Of a DNA stretch of 60,674 nucleotides, positions 1 to 9,226 are shown piece by piece; position 1 is the first letter of the stretch; every line of letters starts with the position of its first letter. The notes beneath the pieces were generated by a model that was given only the letters and a program-made list of their open reading frames with translations, did no database searches and was not told the DNA's origin. This DNA is from Desulfobacteraceae bacterium UBA5616 (GTDB lineage: Bacteria; Desulfobacterota; Desulfobacteria; Desulfobacterales; UBA5616). The position numbers and the translations under genes were made by a program. Location: positions 1 through 60,674 of the forward strand of contig DIKO01000038.1 in NCBI GenBank assembly GCA_002423615.1. Reading direction: 5' to 3'.

Positions 1-86
1 TTTTTTTTTCGCTGAATAGTTACGATCTTTTTTGTATTCTGGAATACCGGAAAAAATATCACGGAAAAAATTTCATCTTGGAAATA

Positions 87-116
87 TTAATAGACCGGTC
101 GTCTACTTGATGTCAA
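87..116 (-). promoter_or_regulatory. Leftward sigma-70 promoter with TetR-like operator in the spacer
   Basis: On the minus strand a perfect TTGACA (111-116) is followed after 18 bases by TATTAA (87-92). Between them lies TAGACCGGTCGTCTA (91-105), a palindrome with TAGAC/GTCTA arms that resembles TetR/AcrR-family operators. The promoter fires left out of the window, so the controlled gene is not visible. An operator between -35 and -10 suggests repression, possibly autoregulation of a TetR gene just beyond position 1. That last step is inference. Confidence 0.6.
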
Positions 117-155
117 GCTTTTTCCGTCCATCCGGCAGGCGGAAAAAGAAGCATT

Positions 156-854
156 TCACCGTTGCCGTTTTTCAATAAATTTCATACCCACCAGGCTCGC
201 TTCAAACAGGAGGTAAAGAGGCCCGGCCAGAAGGAGGAGATTGATGACATCCGGCGTCGGCGTTATGACGGCCGAAACCACTGTAATTCCCAGAACGGCA
301 TATCTCCGGGAATGGGAGATCCGTGAAGCGGAAACAATTCCAAGCTTTGAAAGCAGCATCATCACCAGGGGTAACTCGAAGACAAGGCCGAATCCGAAAA
401 TAAACACCAGGCAGAACGAGACAAATTGCCGGACGGAAATAACCGCTTCGATTTGATCGGATTGGTAACTCAGCAGAAATCGACTGCCGAATTTTAAGGT
501 TACCGTCGTGCAAAACCAGATCCCGAAATAAAACAATAAGATGGAAATTATCAGAAAAGCAATGCGGCTCCGGTTCCCCATCATCGTTGAAAAGTGTTTC
601 TGCAGCAGCACGAGGATCTGGTAAAAAAGATAGGGCAAGGCCGCCATTACACCGGCGGCCAGAGATATTTTAAGGACGGCCAGAAACCCGTCGGCAATGC
701 CGAAAGCCGCCAGCATAACCCCGGTCAGGTTTTGGAACCACTTGAGGATATCATCGGATACGGGATAAAAACACAATGAAAACACTCCGGTTGCCAGCCC
801 GAACCGCAGTATCGCACGGCGAAGCCCTTCCAGGTCGATCCGCTCCAACATCAT
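156..854 (-). CDS. tatC: Sec-independent protein translocase TatC
   Basis: Core membrane subunit of the twin-arginine translocase, which exports folded proteins across the inner membrane. The 232 residues carry about six hydrophobic helices and the family signatures: a FGFGLVFELP stretch near residue 155, RRYAVLGI, a TPTPDV turn and PLYLLFEAS near the end. The length is normal for TatC. The first of two tandem ATGs is used. It lies 13 bp downstream of the CoA-transferase stop, so the two are probably one transcript. No tatA or tatB is in the window. Confidence 0.93.
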   Translation of the reverse strand: MMLERIDLEGLRRAILRFGLATGVFSLCFYPVSDDILKWFQNLTGVMLAAFGIADGFLAVLKISLAAGVMAALPYLFYQILVLLQKHFSTMMGNRSRIAFLIISILLFYFGIWFCTTVTLKFGSRFLLSYQSDQIEAVISVRQFVSFCLVFIFGFGLVFELPLVMMLLSKLGIVSASRISHSRRYAVLGITVVSAVITPTPDVINLLLLAGPLYLLFEASLVGMKFIEKRQR

Positions 855-867
855 CTTTTATAAATCC

Positions 868-2379
868 TTAACCAAACAGCTTTTTGGCTTCCTCCCTTAA
901 GAAGTCCCGGTGATCGGGATGGGCGACGTTGATCAATTCCTCGGCCCGCTCCCGGTGGGTTTTGTCCAATAATCGGGCCACACCAAATTCGGTGACGATG
1001 GTGTCGGCAAACTGACGGGGGATGGTCACCAAAGCACCCTCGTCAAGCATGGGAACAATGGTGGAAACGCCGCCCATGGCGGTTGAAGGCAAAAGCGAGA
1101 TGGCCCGGCCCCCCTTTGATATGAAGGAACCGATATGGAACTCCGTCTGTCCGCCCTGCCCGTTGATCATCCGGTTGCCGAACTGGGATTCCGAATTGAT
1201 CTGTCCGGTCAGGTCGATCTGGAGGATATTATTGACGGCCGTCATGTTGTCGTGCTTCGCTATGGTCTGAATATTGGCCACATAATCGGAGTCATACAAT
1301 TCAAAAGCCGGATTATTCGCGATAAACTCAATATCTTCGGCATCGCACCCTGCGAATGTGGAAAAAACCGCCTTCCCGGGATGCAAAGTCTTGTATTTAC
1401 CGTTGACGATGCCCCTCTTGACCAGATCCGCGATTCCCGGAGCACCCATTTCCGTATGGATTCCGAGGTCATTCCGCTCGTCAAACACACCCAGCTTCAC
1501 CATAAAAACACTGGGACGCCCCACTCCCACCTGGATGGTACGGCCGTCGCGGATCAGGCCCTTCAGATTTTTGGCGATCCCGATGGTGGCTTCCGAAGGC
1601 TCGTCAAGTCCGAAATGGGGCGCCATGAAATCCCCTGCCGCTTCAAGTCCCATGGCCCTGCCCACTTCCAGGATCAGCCGCATGACCCGGGGTTCGGCCA
1701 ATCTGAACTTGGAGGACACCTCGTCCTGCGACTTTTTGTGGAACATTTTATAAACGTCTCCCCATTCTTCAGGCGTAAGATCGGGCTGGGACGCCGGTTC
1801 CACAAAATAATCGATTTCAGAAACGTGGATGTAATTGGTGCCGTATGTGCGAATGGCATTTTGTTGAATTTCACCGATGACGCATCTGGCCCGCTTGGCA
1901 TAGCTTCGCTTGTTCCACATGGTGGCGCCGAAGCTGCAAAACCCGTTTGCGTCCGGAGGCGATACGGGAGTAAAAAATATAAAATCCTTTAATCTTTCAC
2001 TGGCCCGTCTCCCCTCATCAATTCCCTTGAACCGCATGGAAAAAAGGTCGGGCAGATAGGTGATTCGCTTATCGTCCATGGCGGGTCTTACCCGCGATCC
2101 GATAAAGAGCTCCGCCACGATATTAAAGGAGTCCTTCATCGCCGGTTCGGCCCATCCCGGATCGATGGAGGTCGCCGAAACCTGAACGGTGACATTCTTA
2201 AGTTCCTCGCTTCTCGCTGCCAGCGCATCCATGAGAATGGCCGGCTGATCCGGCAGCGGCGTCACCACATAATCACCGGATTTAACAACCTCCACGGCCT
2301 GTTCGGCGGAAACCAGTTTTCGCTTGAACTCTTCCTGCCAGTTGACTTTGTAATGCAGCTTTTCCAGGTTGGACTCCAT
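868..2379 (-). CDS. Acetyl-CoA hydrolase/transferase family protein (4-hydroxybutyrate CoA-transferase-like)
   Basis: A 503-residue class I CoA-transferase-type enzyme, cytoplasmic, that moves CoA between acyl-CoA and a carboxylate or hydrolyses acetyl-CoA. The sequence GIHTEMGAPG near residue 310 matches the family motif whose glutamate forms the gamma-glutamyl-CoA intermediate; a glycine-rich GGQTEFHIGS segment lies further on. The start has a purine-rich GGGGGAGGA right against the ATG. It is upstream of tatC in the same direction and divergent from an iron-sulfur protein. A palindrome at 2476-2494 lies in its leader. The natural acyl substrate cannot be read from sequence. Confidence 0.88.
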   Translation of the reverse strand: MESNLEKLHYKVNWQEEFKRKLVSAEQAVEVVKSGDYVVTPLPDQPAILMDALAARSEELKNVTVQVSATSIDPGWAEPAMKDSFNIVAELFIGSRVRPAMDDKRITYLPDLFSMRFKGIDEGRRASERLKDFIFFTPVSPPDANGFCSFGATMWNKRSYAKRARCVIGEIQQNAIRTYGTNYIHVSEIDYFVEPASQPDLTPEEWGDVYKMFHKKSQDEVSSKFRLAEPRVMRLILEVGRAMGLEAAGDFMAPHFGLDEPSEATIGIAKNLKGLIRDGRTIQVGVGRPSVFMVKLGVFDERNDLGIHTEMGAPGIADLVKRGIVNGKYKTLHPGKAVFSTFAGCDAEDIEFIANNPAFELYDSDYVANIQTIAKHDNMTAVNNILQIDLTGQINSESQFGNRMINGQGGQTEFHIGSFISKGGRAISLLPSTAMGGVSTIVPMLDEGALVTIPRQFADTIVTEFGVARLLDKTHRERAEELINVAHPDHRDFLREEAKKLFG

Positions 2380-2475
2380 TCCTCCCCCTTTCTTCAGAAG
2401 TGATGATGAGAAAAAACGACAAGCCTCTTGTTATCAGAACCGCATTTAAATTTTCGTTGTTTCGGGTCTCTTTGG

Positions 2476-2494
2476 ATTCGTCGGACCGACGAAT
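2476..2494. promoter_or_regulatory. Perfect 19-bp palindrome, TetR-like operator candidate
   Basis: ATTCGTCGGACCGACGAAT has 9-base inverted arms around one central base. It lies about 97 bp upstream of the leftward CoA-transferase start and about 76 bp upstream of the -35 of the rightward iron-sulfur gene. The GTCGG/CCGAC half-sites resemble operators of TetR-type repressors of acyl-CoA metabolism. No regulator gene for it is in the window. Confidence 0.5.
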
Positions 2495-2570
2495 TTGAGA
2501 ATGTAACAAGATTGGCGGATTGGAAATGAACTGACACCATCCGCTCGGGTAATTACCGGGTTAAAATAAC

Positions 2571-2599
2571 TTGACATTTATATTATTTTTCAATCTAAT
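2571..2599 (+). promoter_or_regulatory. Sigma-70 promoter of the iron-sulfur protein
   Basis: TTGACA at 2571-2576, a 17-base AT-rich spacer, then TCTAAT at 2594-2599 (five of six matches). Transcription should start near 2606, giving a leader of about 108 bases before the ATG at 2714, which has AAGGAG at 2701-2706. Confidence 0.72.
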
Positions 2600-2713
2600 T
2601 AAACTTCTCATAGCATATCAGTGTCCACAAATCAATACAATTGGACGCTCGCTGAAATCGAAATTTCTGCCCTTTTACCCCATAACAATTCTAAAGACAA
2701 AAGGAGAAACCCT

Positions 2714-3715
2714 ATGACAGACATGACCTTGTATCAGCAGTTGGCCGAAAGCATCGGCTTCGGACATTCCAAAATGGTCCCCAAAATGTTCGCCATGATC
2801 GCCGATGAAGACAAAGCCCGGTTTGTGCTGGCCGCCGCACCCCCGGCAACGGTGGAGGAAATTGCCGCAAAAGTGGGGCTCCCCCTTGATAAGGCAAAAA
2901 AAATGGCGGCTTCGCTGTTCAAGAAGGGCCTGCTGTTCAAATCGAAAAAACCCGGGGAAACCCGTTATTACAAACTCCGGAATTTTGTTCAATTTCACGA
3001 CGGCACCGTTCTGACCCCCGGTATTTCCAGGGAATACCTGGATATGTGGAAAGAATTCGAAGAAGTCGAAATGCCGGCCTATCACGAAGCGGCGAGACAG
3101 GCCAAAGCCAAGCCGTTCATGCGGGTCATACCCGTGAATGTTACGGTGGAGGCAAACCCCCAGGTCATGGTCATTGACGATATAACGAAAATGATTGACC
3201 AGGCAAGGATCATTGCCGTGACCAACTGCTCCTGCCGGACCATTAAACCGGTTCCCGACGTACCTCTTCAGGTTTGCATGCAGCTGGACAAGGCGGCCGA
3301 TTATGCCATTGACCGGGGAACCGGCCGCGAGTTGACGAAGGCTGAGGCCATCGACCTGGTGAAAATGTGCGAAGAAGTGGGACTCGTGCATACAGCGGCC
3401 AACCACAGGGGACTGGGATATATGATCTGCAATTGCGACAGGGACTCCTGCGGGAACTGGCCGGATAAAAAATACGCCAAGAGCTTCACGGCGCCCAGCC
3501 GGTTTATCGCCCTGGTGGACCCGGATACCTGTACCGGCTGTGAAACCTGTGTTGAGAGGTGCTTTTTCGACGCCGTCAGCATGGCCGGCGAAGGGGGCAC
3601 CGCCGTCATCGATGAAGAAAAATGCATGGGATGCGGACTCTGCGAAGTCACCTGCCCGGTGGACTCCATCACATTAAAGGCCATCAGGACGGAAGACACC
3701 ATCCCCGTGGAATAA
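2714..3715 (+). CDS. Winged-helix/4Fe-4S ferredoxin-domain protein
   Basis: A 333-residue cytoplasmic protein. The ATG at 2714 is chosen because of AAGGAG eight bases upstream; an open frame continues back to 2621 without a site. Residues about 30-90 look like a winged helix (AKVGLPLDKAKKMAASLFKK, then a basic wing). The middle has extra cysteine groups (NCSCRT and CNCDRDSCG). The C-terminus has two classic 4Fe-4S motifs, CTGCETCVERC and CMGCGLCEVTC. The family is common in sulfate reducers but has no settled role. Electron transfer tied to acyl-CoA metabolism, or redox-sensitive DNA binding, are both possible. Confidence 0.75.
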   Translation: MTDMTLYQQLAESIGFGHSKMVPKMFAMIADEDKARFVLAAAPPATVEEIAAKVGLPLDKAKKMAASLFKKGLLFKSKKPGETRYYKLRNFVQFHDGTVLTPGISREYLDMWKEFEEVEMPAYHEAARQAKAKPFMRVIPVNVTVEANPQVMVIDDITKMIDQARIIAVTNCSCRTIKPVPDVPLQVCMQLDKAADYAIDRGTGRELTKAEAIDLVKMCEEVGLVHTAANHRGLGYMICNCDRDSCGNWPDKKYAKSFTAPSRFIALVDPDTCTGCETCVERCFFDAVSMAGEGGTAVIDEEKCMGCGLCEVTCPVDSITLKAIRTEDTIPVE

Positions 3716-3869
3716 TCCCCATCTCTTTGGGGCCGACGGCCAGGCCGGATTGCCGATTATTTTCGGTATTCGGCCCGGCATCCCGGCAGGATTGAAAATA
3801 TGAGGCTTACCGGTCTCACCCCGGATTGCTGTTTCAATTTTAACCCGATCATTTTTCAAAGGGCGTTCC

Positions 3870-4376
3870 ATGGTGGAGAAAACTTTTCTCTCGGATTCCA
3901 ATACAGCTCAGTTCATCTGTATTGCCTGCAACCGGCAGTTTATTGTGGACATGACGGAATATCTGAATATTCCTTCCATCGTAAAGATAAAAGTCAAATG
4001 CAAATGCGGGCATTCCTGGACCACCGCTATCGAAAAACGACGGCATTTCAGGAAAAACGTCCATCTGACCGGGACTTACAAGTATAGGGAGCATGGCAAA
4101 GAAGACGCTTACGGCAGTATGACGGTTCTGAACATTTCCAGAAAAGGGCTTAAAATCAAGCTTCATGACGATGAGCATCATTTTAAGGACGGAGACTGGC
4201 TTGAGGTGACCTTCCGTCTGGACAACCAGACCAGAACACTGCTTAAAAGAATGGTCCATGTCAAGAATGTATTTGGAAACTGTCTGGGCGTCGCCTTCAG
4301 CGATACCAAACACGAAGATGCCGACATCGGTTTTTATTTATTGCAGCACCTATGCACGGAGCAAGTAAAATCTTAA
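3870..4376 (+). CDS. PilZ domain protein with N-terminal zinc-ribbon-like segment
   Basis: A 168-residue protein probably responding to cyclic di-GMP. The PilZ signature is present: KRRHFR (the RxxxR arm) near residues 57-62 and NISRKGLKI (the D/NxSxxG-type motif) near 91-99, with the beta strands between and after. The first 50 residues hold two cysteine pairs, CIAC and CKCG, that could bind zinc. It stands alone, rightward, and converges on the DUF47/PiT pair. No diguanylate cyclase is nearby. What it controls is unknown. Confidence 0.8.
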   Translation: MVEKTFLSDSNTAQFICIACNRQFIVDMTEYLNIPSIVKIKVKCKCGHSWTTAIEKRRHFRKNVHLTGTYKYREHGKEDAYGSMTVLNISRKGLKIKLHDDEHHFKDGDWLEVTFRLDNQTRTLLKRMVHVKNVFGNCLGVAFSDTKHEDADIGFYLLQHLCTEQVKS

Positions 4377-4398
4377 CCCTGTTAAAACCATTTCCCCA

Positions 4399-5103
4399 TC
4401 ATTCACGAAAACGGAAATTAAAAATAGAACTTTTTTTCCTGGCGATCATGGCCCGCATCATGTCTCCGGCATTCTCGGCATGATCGGCTATGGAACCGAT
4501 GTTTTCCGCCAGCCGGATCAGATGGAAGGTACTGATGGGATCATCCTCCATGGCGAATATTTTCTTTTTCAGGTCCGCTTCCAGCCGGTCGGCTTCATGC
4601 TCCCGCTTTCTGAGGTTGCGGATGATGTCTTTTACGATCACCCGCTGCCTGTCCGAATAGGTTTCAAAGTATTTTTTCGCTTCCGCCACCATCCGGCTGA
4701 GATCTTCAATGGGTTCAATAACCGAATCCACCAGCAGAAAAAAATCCTTCTGAAGTTCCTTGGGGATTCCGGGCATGATGCGGTAGGAAATCCAGTCCAG
4801 TGTATCTTCGACGGAATCCAGAACCTTGTCCTGTTCCTTCAGATAAAGAAACAACTGGAACTTTGAAACGGGCAGTCTTGAATTGACCGGCAAATGACCG
4901 CGGATACGGCGTTTTATGCTATCCGCCTGGCTTTCCAAACGGACCACTTCGGTGAGGTACTCTTCAAACGCCTTGCACCTTTCCGCGGCGAAACACTCGA
5001 TGGCCTGCTGAAAGGCCCAGACGCATTCCTTTGCTTTTTCGGCATGTTCCTGAAGTTCGTCAAAAGGCGAGGTGATAAACAGGTTGAAAAACGGTAAACG
5101 CAT
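4399..5103 (-). CDS. DUF47/PhoU-like phosphate transport regulator
   Basis: A 234-residue, all-helical protein of the DUF47 (TIGR00153) family, related to PhoU and usually encoded beside PiT phosphate transporters, whose activity it is thought to modulate. Family hallmarks are RLESQADSIKRRIRG near residue 55, EDTLDWISYR near 105, and the helix pair KREHEADRLE and AENIGSIADHAENAGD. It follows the PiT gene with an 11-bp gap, so the two are one operon. Confidence 0.88.
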   Translation of the reverse strand: MRLPFFNLFITSPFDELQEHAEKAKECVWAFQQAIECFAAERCKAFEEYLTEVVRLESQADSIKRRIRGHLPVNSRLPVSKFQLFLYLKEQDKVLDSVEDTLDWISYRIMPGIPKELQKDFFLLVDSVIEPIEDLSRMVAEAKKYFETYSDRQRVIVKDIIRNLRKREHEADRLEADLKKKIFAMEDDPISTFHLIRLAENIGSIADHAENAGDMMRAMIARKKSSIFNFRFRE

Positions 5104-5114
5104 GGTATTCTCCT

Positions 5115-7382
5115 TTAATCTTCTTTCGTGGAGGCATCGACTTCATTCAGGCTAAAGGAATCTTTAAAAATATTCAGCAACTGGATGGTATGTTCGGATA
5201 TCTCCAGGCAGTTATCCATGATACCGTAAAACAGAATGCTGAGCCGGGTTTTGGAGGCGCCGCTCTGAATCCGAAGGATCTGATTTTTGTCGAATTCGTC
5301 GACAAATTCCTTTAATTTATTGAACTGATTGGCGATATAATCATAGTCCACCTTCTTTCGATTCAGCAGCATGATGGAGGTGTTCCACAACAGGCGATTG
5401 AGGTTGGTCTTGACATAACGGAGTTCTTCTTTCTGCTCCGTGTTGAATCCGGTGTGATAGTTGTCGAAATGTTCCAGAACCCGCAGAACGATATCCCTGT
5501 GCCCCTCGGATATGGCCTGGAGGGATCTGATGGCATGGGAATATTTCTGAGCATCGGAAACATCACATTTATTCAGCAGGAATAATGTCTTAAAAACATT
5601 CGCCACAATAATGTTTGACCATTTTTCAATTTTTTCCCCTTCTCCCCGGACATCCTTGAGCCTTTGCCGGTCTTCCAAGAAAACAGCCTCGATGCAGCTG
5701 CCCAGACTGTCGCTGATTTCTTTTAAAAATATCCCCGTCTGTTGAAACGTGGTTTGTATGGCCTCCTCAACCTTATTGACATTTTTCAGGCTGAAGTTTT
5801 CAACAACGCCGCTTTCTTCTTCTTTTTTACCATGATAGCGATAGGTCTGAACGATTAAAAATGCACAAAGAGCCAGCAACAAAAGAATGGCCGGCAGTTT
5901 GAAAATGAACATCGCGCTTCCGAAGAGGAGGGATATTGAAAAAGCCAGAATCGCGGTAAAGAACCATCCGCCGATCACGGTCAGAACCCCCGATACCCTG
6001 TACACGGCACTTTCCCTGCCCCACGCCTGATCCGCTAGAGAGGTGCCCATGGCCACCATGAAGGTGACATAGGTCGTAGAAAGCGGGAGTTTCAGAGAGG
6101 TCCCCAGGGATATCACGGCACTGGCGACCATCAGATTGACGGATGCCCGGAGCAGGTCGAAGGACGGTGTTTTGCCGTATTTTTCCCGGGTATGGTCATA
6201 GGCGTTCTGGTCCATTCTTTTTGCGATTCTCGTTTTAACGGCGCGGGGAACATAGGTGCTGACAATGGCAAAAATCCCATAGACCATCCGGACGAGAATC
6301 CTGGATAAGGCAGATGCCCCGAATCGCTCGATTCCTTCATCCTGCCGCGCGAGGCCCACTTCCGTACTGGATACCGTACGTGCTTTTTTCGAAAACCACA
6401 GGGTCAGCACCATGATTACCCCGGCCAGCAGGAGCAATAACGTATTCGACTGCACGGGCTCCCGCAGTGCCTCCATGGTCACGGTGAGCGGACTGCCGGT
6501 GGAATGTGCCACGCGGTAAGCGCTGATACCGGCCAGGGGAACTCCGATGAAATTTACCAGGTCATTGGCGGCAAAGGCCATGGCCAGGGCGAAAGTCCCT
6601 ATGAGAATAATGGGTTTGAGAATATTGATCCGGGTAAAGCTGGTTAAGATCTGAAAGATCACGGCAAAGCCGGCAAAACTCATGAAAAGCACGGTCCAGG
6701 AGTGGGTGGTGATCCACAGCACCGTATCCGGAGATAAAAAGGACGCTCCCTTGGCCCCTTTGATCAAAATGAAGTAGGTGATCACGGAAAGGGTCAATCC
6801 ACCCCAGATCCCGCCATAGCGTTTCAAACACACGGCATAATCGAAGGTAAAGACCAGGCGGGAAAAAAACTGGGCCAGGGCACCGCAAACAAACGCGATG
6901 ACGACTGAGAGCAGTATCCCCATGATGATCATCAACACCTTGGCCGTATTGATGTAGTGGAGGAGGGTTTCAAGATTCTGGCCGGAGGAGTATACTTTTA
7001 TGATGGATACGGCGACGGCGGCTCCCAGCAGCTCAAAAACAAGGGAAACCGTCGTGGAGGTGGGAAGACCGAAAGTATTGAAAAAGTCCAATAAAAGAAC
7101 ATCCGTGAGCATGACCGCCAGAAAGATGGTAACCAGTTCCGGCATGACGAATAACTGGGGATGGAATATGCCCTTCCTGGCCACTTCCATCATGCCGCTG
7201 GAAAAGGTCACCCCGAAGAGCATGCCCAGGCTAGCCACGATCATGATGATGTGACGCGGTGCCACCCGTGAGCCGATGGAAGAATTCAAGAAATTCGCCG
7301 CATCATTGCTGACCCCGACAACCAGGTCGGAAAGCGCCAGTCCGGTAAGGATAATAAGCGAAAACAGATAAATATCCATCAA
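5115..7382 (-). CDS. Inorganic phosphate transporter (PiT family) with long C-terminal cytoplasmic domain
   Basis: A 755-residue low-affinity phosphate permease. The two inverted PHO-4 repeats are seen as DLVVGVSNDAANFLNSSIGS near the N-terminus and AANDLVNFIGVPLAG near residue 270, plus an LPLSTTYVTFMVAMGTSLAD segment near 435; more than ten hydrophobic helices are visible. After the last helix near residue 510, about 230 polar helical residues follow that look PhoU/DUF47-like. The family core is about 400-530 residues, so this is the long form. It is followed closely by the DUF47 gene. Confidence 0.9.
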   Translation of the reverse strand: MMDIYLFSLIILTGLALSDLVVGVSNDAANFLNSSIGSRVAPRHIIMIVASLGMLFGVTFSSGMMEVARKGIFHPQLFVMPELVTIFLAVMLTDVLLLDFFNTFGLPTSTTVSLVFELLGAAVAVSIIKVYSSGQNLETLLHYINTAKVLMIIMGILLSVVIAFVCGALAQFFSRLVFTFDYAVCLKRYGGIWGGLTLSVITYFILIKGAKGASFLSPDTVLWITTHSWTVLFMSFAGFAVIFQILTSFTRINILKPIILIGTFALAMAFAANDLVNFIGVPLAGISAYRVAHSTGSPLTVTMEALREPVQSNTLLLLLAGVIMVLTLWFSKKARTVSSTEVGLARQDEGIERFGASALSRILVRMVYGIFAIVSTYVPRAVKTRIAKRMDQNAYDHTREKYGKTPSFDLLRASVNLMVASAVISLGTSLKLPLSTTYVTFMVAMGTSLADQAWGRESAVYRVSGVLTVIGGWFFTAILAFSISLLFGSAMFIFKLPAILLLLALCAFLIVQTYRYHGKKEEESGVVENFSLKNVNKVEEAIQTTFQQTGIFLKEISDSLGSCIEAVFLEDRQRLKDVRGEGEKIEKWSNIIVANVFKTLFLLNKCDVSDAQKYSHAIRSLQAISEGHRDIVLRVLEHFDNYHTGFNTEQKEELRYVKTNLNRLLWNTSIMLLNRKKVDYDYIANQFNKLKEFVDEFDKNQILRIQSGASKTRLSILFYGIMDNCLEISEHTIQLLNIFKDSFSLNEVDASTKED

Positions 7383-7700
7383 GATGACCTTTTATCGACA
7401 GTGAACATGATGTTCCTTTACGTCATGGCTGCGAATTTCGCGAAACCGCTTGATTGTCTTATTTGCGTTCCCGACTACCATATAAGGACAGGGGATTCAA
7501 CCCTAATCGAATTCTAACCTCGAAGTTAATGGACTTTTGATCCATGTGAGGGGATTCCGCTTGTCCGGACTGCCATCGACTTTTTTCGGGGAGATAGGCG
7601 GCTTAAACGGGTGGAAGAAGGATACGCACCAAAGTTCCTTTGGCGGCTGGACCAGGCAGGTTTTCAATATTTCTATCCGGCATAATCATCACCGCTTCAT
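7383..7700. other. Intergenic region between the PiT and pldA genes
   Basis: About 320 bases without a confident gene. It must hold the promoter of the leftward PiT operon; a weak TTGAAT at 7495-7500 on the minus strand is the only -35-like element seen. No Pho box was recognised. A 26-codon minus-strand frame (7603-7683) follows the pldA stop but has no good ribosome site, so it is not called. Confidence 0.5.
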
Positions 7701-8894
7701 TCAGCGAACGATGCAAAAACCGATGCGAACCGCCTCGGTTCGTTTTTGATAATCCAGCAAATTTTCAGCCAGGGCGTTGACATACTGGATATGGAGGTAA
7801 AAACCGGCATTTTGAAAAAGAAGCCGGCTGATGGGATAGGTCGTATCGAGTTGAAAAGAGCCCCCCTTGCTCGCCCATCGACAATTGGAACCCAGGACAA
7901 AACCGTCCTCCTTTCCCATTTTCAGCCCAAGATCGAAATATCCCCGGTAGTCCGCAAGGTCTGGGTTGGTCTCGTCGTCATTGCCGATATAGGTTGAAAT
8001 TCTGGAGGCGATCTCCAACCCGTTGCGGGTACTTGGGTCGTAGAATACGAAGACCGGCTTAACGTAGAAATGGTTTGTGCTCCTGGAGTCCAAGCCGCCG
8101 CGCCCGTTGGATTCATGCTGAAAACCGCTCTGGACGAACAAACCCCTCATCCAGGAGGGTCTGAGTTCCAGGTTGGGTGAGATGAAAAATATTTCCGGCT
8201 TGTAATTTGTTGAATCAAAGGGGGCTGATTCTGATTTCAGATCCCAGAACGAGGTCTGGGTATAGCCGAGGTTGACCCCCTGCAGCCACGGATATTTTTG
8301 AACAAGCCCGCCTGCGGGGTTGAGCAGCTGGTATTTGAAACTGATCTGGAATTTACTTTTTTCAGGACTCGTGCCGACGAGAAAGTACATGGGGTGGTAA
8401 GCGGAAAAGTTCACCAGATAGGGCTGATAAAGCTTGAAAAGCGAATCGAGTGGGACTTTTTCTTGCCTGCTTTTGTCTTTGGCAGCTGTCAGCGGTTTCT
8501 TTTCTGAATCAGGAGGAGCGATGGAAAACATCACACCCGCCGCCTTAAGCTCGGAGATGTCCATGCGTGCCGGGCCTTCCATGCCATCGGGAACGGTGAA
8601 GGCATACCGCTGTTTCAGGAACCGCCCTTCGGCGATGTCGATGGCACCTGTCGTGATCGGTTTGACGGCATCCGCAAAAACAACTTCGGTCCGGTCTGCG
8701 CTTGCGATGCTGCAGGTTATGCGGGAAGGGAGCTGGACGGAAATACCCTCCTCCCCCGAATTATGGACATAAACCGCAAATTCCGCTATTCGGCCGCTCA
8801 GGGTGGCCGCAGGCGGCACAATGACGGTTTCCATTCCACCGGCAAAGGCTGCGCCGGCGATCATCAGAATACACAAAGCACCCATCAGTCTCAT
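7701..8894 (-). CDS. pldA: Outer-membrane phospholipase A1 (OMPLA)
   Basis: Outer-membrane beta-barrel enzyme hydrolysing phospholipids that reach the outer leaflet, in a dimeric, calcium-dependent form. The catalytic set is intact: in HESNGRGGLDSRSTN the His and Ser are two apart and the Asn follows the Ser by 12, matching His142, Ser144 and Asn156 of the E. coli enzyme. The ATG at 8894 is chosen because it opens a clean signal peptide (MRLMGALCILMIAGAAFA) with AAGG upstream; an earlier ATG at 8954 would overlap the next gene. An extra beta-rich domain of about 140 residues precedes the barrel. Confidence 0.9.
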   Translation of the reverse strand: MRLMGALCILMIAGAAFAGGMETVIVPPAATLSGRIAEFAVYVHNSGEEGISVQLPSRITCSIASADRTEVVFADAVKPITTGAIDIAEGRFLKQRYAFTVPDGMEGPARMDISELKAAGVMFSIAPPDSEKKPLTAAKDKSRQEKVPLDSLFKLYQPYLVNFSAYHPMYFLVGTSPEKSKFQISFKYQLLNPAGGLVQKYPWLQGVNLGYTQTSFWDLKSESAPFDSTNYKPEIFFISPNLELRPSWMRGLFVQSGFQHESNGRGGLDSRSTNHFYVKPVFVFYDPSTRNGLEIASRISTYIGNDDETNPDLADYRGYFDLGLKMGKEDGFVLGSNCRWASKGGSFQLDTTYPISRLLFQNAGFYLHIQYVNALAENLLDYQKRTEAVRIGFCIVR

Positions 8895-8934
8895 TCGATT
8901 GCCCTTTATCAGATTATAACGATGTTGTGACAGG

Positions 8935-9156
8935 TTATCTTTTCTTGGCCGCATAAATCAGGAGTGCGCCACCACCCGCGATTACCCCCAGGCCGGCCCA
9001 GAGCGGTATGTTGACGGTCTGCTTTTCCGCAACCGACATTTCGAGCGGACCCAGTTTAATATCATGAGTCTCTTGGGTGTAACTGAACTTGCCGTATAAA
9101 ATCCCCGCAACACCGACTAGGATCAGTACGATAGCCAGAATTTTAACTGAGCCCAT
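8935..9156 (-). CDS. Small membrane protein, DUF3185-like
   Basis: A 73-residue protein with two membrane helices (residues about 5-22 and 50-68) flanking a polar loop that contains IKLGPLEMSVAEKQTVNIP. This layout resembles DUF3185 proteins found in stress-related small-membrane-protein clusters. It sits 40 bp upstream of the pldA start in the same direction. Function is unknown; the family assignment rests on pattern memory. Confidence 0.65.
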   Translation of the reverse strand: MGSVKILAIVLILVGVAGILYGKFSYTQETHDIKLGPLEMSVAEKQTVNIPLWAGLGVIAGGGALLIYAAKKR

Positions 9157-9226
9157 TTGTCTTGTCCCTCCACCTTAATAATGTTTGAGTATCCGGCTTT
9201 AACGGGATGATTTGCCACCCCAAGCC

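Noticed and set aside
1135..1992. 285-codon plus-strand open frame opposite the CoA-transferase
   Set aside because: Shadow of a confidently identified enzyme; no recognisable domain or start signal.
7603..7683. 26-codon minus-strand frame after pldA whose end (GTLVRILLPPV) resembles a histidine-kinase C-terminus
   Set aside because: Too short, no good start signal and no upstream kinase sequence. A relic is possible but not supportable.
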